DNA of 28,312 bases, taken from the IMG/VR virus record IMGVR_UViG_3300008108_000654, positions 1-28,312 of that record; one strand, given 5' to 3'. Below the pieces are notes generated by a model. It searched no databases. It was not told the origin of the DNA and saw only the letters and a program-made list of their open reading frames with translations. Shown here piece by piece: positions 27,155 to 28,312 of the stretch (within the stretch, counting starts at the first letter, position 1; each line of letters starts with the position of its first letter). The position numbers and the translations under genes are program-made. Source of the DNA: a virus.

Positions 27155-27184
27155 ATAATAACATTGTTTTTATGGATGTGTCAA
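27155..27184 (-). promoter_or_regulatory. Sigma-70-type promoter of the lysozyme-like operon
   Basis: Minus strand TTGACA (27179-27184), 18-base spacer, TATTAT (27155-27160). The -35 overlaps the palindrome GTCAAC-CTA-GTTGAC (27180-27194), a possible operator shared with the divergent gene. Confidence 0.65.
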
Positions 27185-27206
27185 CCTAGTTGACCAGAAA
27201 GATTAT

Positions 27207-28196
27207 ATGAATATTTCATTTTCTACTCCAATTGTTAATTTAAAAAGTAATAATGGATATGGATATGCTGCAAAAAATATAGTAAAATCTTTAAATAAAC
27301 TAGGACACTTCACACCATTTCAAGATCCAAAGTCAAAAATACAATTAAATTTTTCACAACCATTACACTATAAATTACATAGAAATCAATATCAAATTAG
27401 TTATACCCCATGGGAATCTACAGTAATTCCAAAAGAGTGGAAATATTATATGGACGCATGTGATGAAATATGGACAACATCAAATTGGTGTGCTAATGTA
27501 TTTGAAGATAATGGATTTAAAGTTTCTAATGTTTATCCACATGGTATTGATCCTATGTGGATTCCAAATAAAAGACAAGATGACGGAATAATTAAATTTT
27601 TACACGTAGGAGAACCAGCTCCAAGAAAAGCTGGACAAATGGTAGTAGATGCTTTTGTGTCTTTGTTTGGAAATAAAGAGGGTTATTCTTTAACAATAAA
27701 AGCAGATCAAATAAATACCACTAGAATTTATAATAACTATATAGATAGAAATATCATTGGTCAGCCCCAAAATATTTACAGTAATATTTCATTAATAACT
27801 GATGTGCTAAGTGATGAAGAGTTAGTAAATTTATATCAATCTCATGATGTTTTAATTTATCCAAGTTATGGAGAAGGTTTTGGATTTATTCCATTACAAG
27901 CACTTGCAACAGGAATGCCAACAATATGCACAACTGGATGGGCACACTATGAAAATTATTTAGGTCCTTTAAAATTAAAATCTGAATTAATAAATTCTCC
28001 GTGGCCTTTTCCACATGAGGGCAAAGTTTTAGAACCAAACTATCAACATCTACTTGAACTTATGAGAGATGTTTCAATTAATTTTAACGCATACTCTGGG
28101 TACTATTTTGCACAGTCAACTAAAATACATAAAGATTATAATTGGGATCAGTTGACTAAGAATTCATTTAAAAATATTTTTAAAAAATTTTCTTAA
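27207..28196 (+). CDS. GT4-type glycosyltransferase
   Basis: A 329-residue GT-B-fold enzyme. It starts MNISFSTPIVNLKSNNGYGY (Gly-rich acceptor loop), with WTTSNWCANVFEDNGF and the PHGIDPMW turn (about 110-120) closing the N-domain. The C-domain has FLHVGEPAPRKAGQ and the nucleotide-sugar signature YPSYGEGFGFIPLQALATGMP. It would transfer a sugar from a nucleotide donor, perhaps to virion or cell-wall glycans. Divergent from the lysozyme-like operon. Only a weak AGAAAG precedes the ATG. Confidence 0.88.
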   Translation: MNISFSTPIVNLKSNNGYGYAAKNIVKSLNKLGHFTPFQDPKSKIQLNFSQPLHYKLHRNQYQISYTPWESTVIPKEWKYYMDACDEIWTTSNWCANVFEDNGFKVSNVYPHGIDPMWIPNKRQDDGIIKFLHVGEPAPRKAGQMVVDAFVSLFGNKEGYSLTIKADQINTTRIYNNYIDRNIIGQPQNIYSNISLITDVLSDEELVNLYQSHDVLIYPSYGEGFGFIPLQALATGMPTICTTGWAHYENYLGPLKLKSELINSPWPFPHEGKVLEPNYQHLLELMRDVSINFNAYSGYYFAQSTKIHKDYNWDQLTKNSFKNIFKKFS

Positions 28197-28283
28197 ACTC
28201 TTCCCCTTGTGAATAACATTTGATACACTTATATCTCATCTAAATTTTAAAAACTGCACAGGCGGAGAAAAGGTCGTATATAA

Positions 28284-28312
28284 ATGCCATTTACAATTGA
28301 AAACCCATATGA
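28284..28312 (+). CDS. 5' end of an unknown gene (partial)
   Basis: ATG at 28284 opens MPFTIENPY and runs off the window. GGCGGAGAAAAGG lies upstream, about ten bases from the ATG, as a possible ribosome site. Too short to identify. Confidence 0.45.

Noticed and set aside
1-28312. Insertion sequence or transposase
   Set aside because: No transposase-like protein, terminal inverted repeat pair or target duplication was found.

Overview
This window is a piece of an AT-rich double-stranded DNA phage genome whose host is most likely an actinobacterium, plausibly a low-GC freshwater type. It carries phage structural genes, a lysozyme-domain protein, DUF932 and Api92-type phage proteins, DUF7455, three tRNAs and dozens of very small, overlapping genes. 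No ordinary chromosomal genes are seen apart from a full catalase-peroxidase. The host assignment rests mainly on eleven leftward promoters that match the actinobacterial PafBC (RecA-NDp) DNA-damage promoter, TTGTCRGTG-N8-TAnnnT. That assignment is inference; the motif matches are read directly from the sequence.

Layout. (1) 1-10317, rightward apart from one gene: short zinc-knuckle and hypothetical proteins, five genes of the 2-oxoglutarate/Fe(II) dioxygenase fold (a sixth, at 2970-3527, points left), and katG at 5011-7047. (2) 10318-10846: about 530 bases of AT-rich DNA without a gene. (3) 10847-20621, all leftward: some 30 small genes in short translationally coupled runs. Most runs are preceded by a PafBC-type promoter and a uniform AACGAAAGGA leader. 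The module includes tRNA-Asp(GTC), an Lsr2-like mini-protein, the DUF932 and Api92 genes, and at 19533-19606 a cluster of four DnaA boxes that may be a replication origin. (4) 20786-23936, rightward: GT32-type glycosyltransferase, tRNA-Asn and tRNA-Glu, another dioxygenase, an SGNH-like protein and a methyltransferase-like protein. (5) 23922-27127, leftward: two virion or fibre-type proteins, a candidate small RNA, an eighth dioxygenase, three small genes and a membrane-anchored lysozyme-like protein. (6) 27207-end, rightward: a GT4-type glycosyltransferase and the first codons of another gene.

How it may work together. The central leftward module looks like an early or replication-associated programme that would switch on when host PafBC senses DNA damage or replication intermediates. 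The flanking arms carry many genes with a -10 hexamer 6-9 bases from the start codon, which suggests leaderless transcripts of the kind common in Actinobacteria. Those arms hold accessory cargo: eight dioxygenases, two glycosyltransferases and katG. They may modify the virion or cell-surface polymers and protect the infected cell from peroxide. Functions are assigned from motifs read by eye; no database search was possible.
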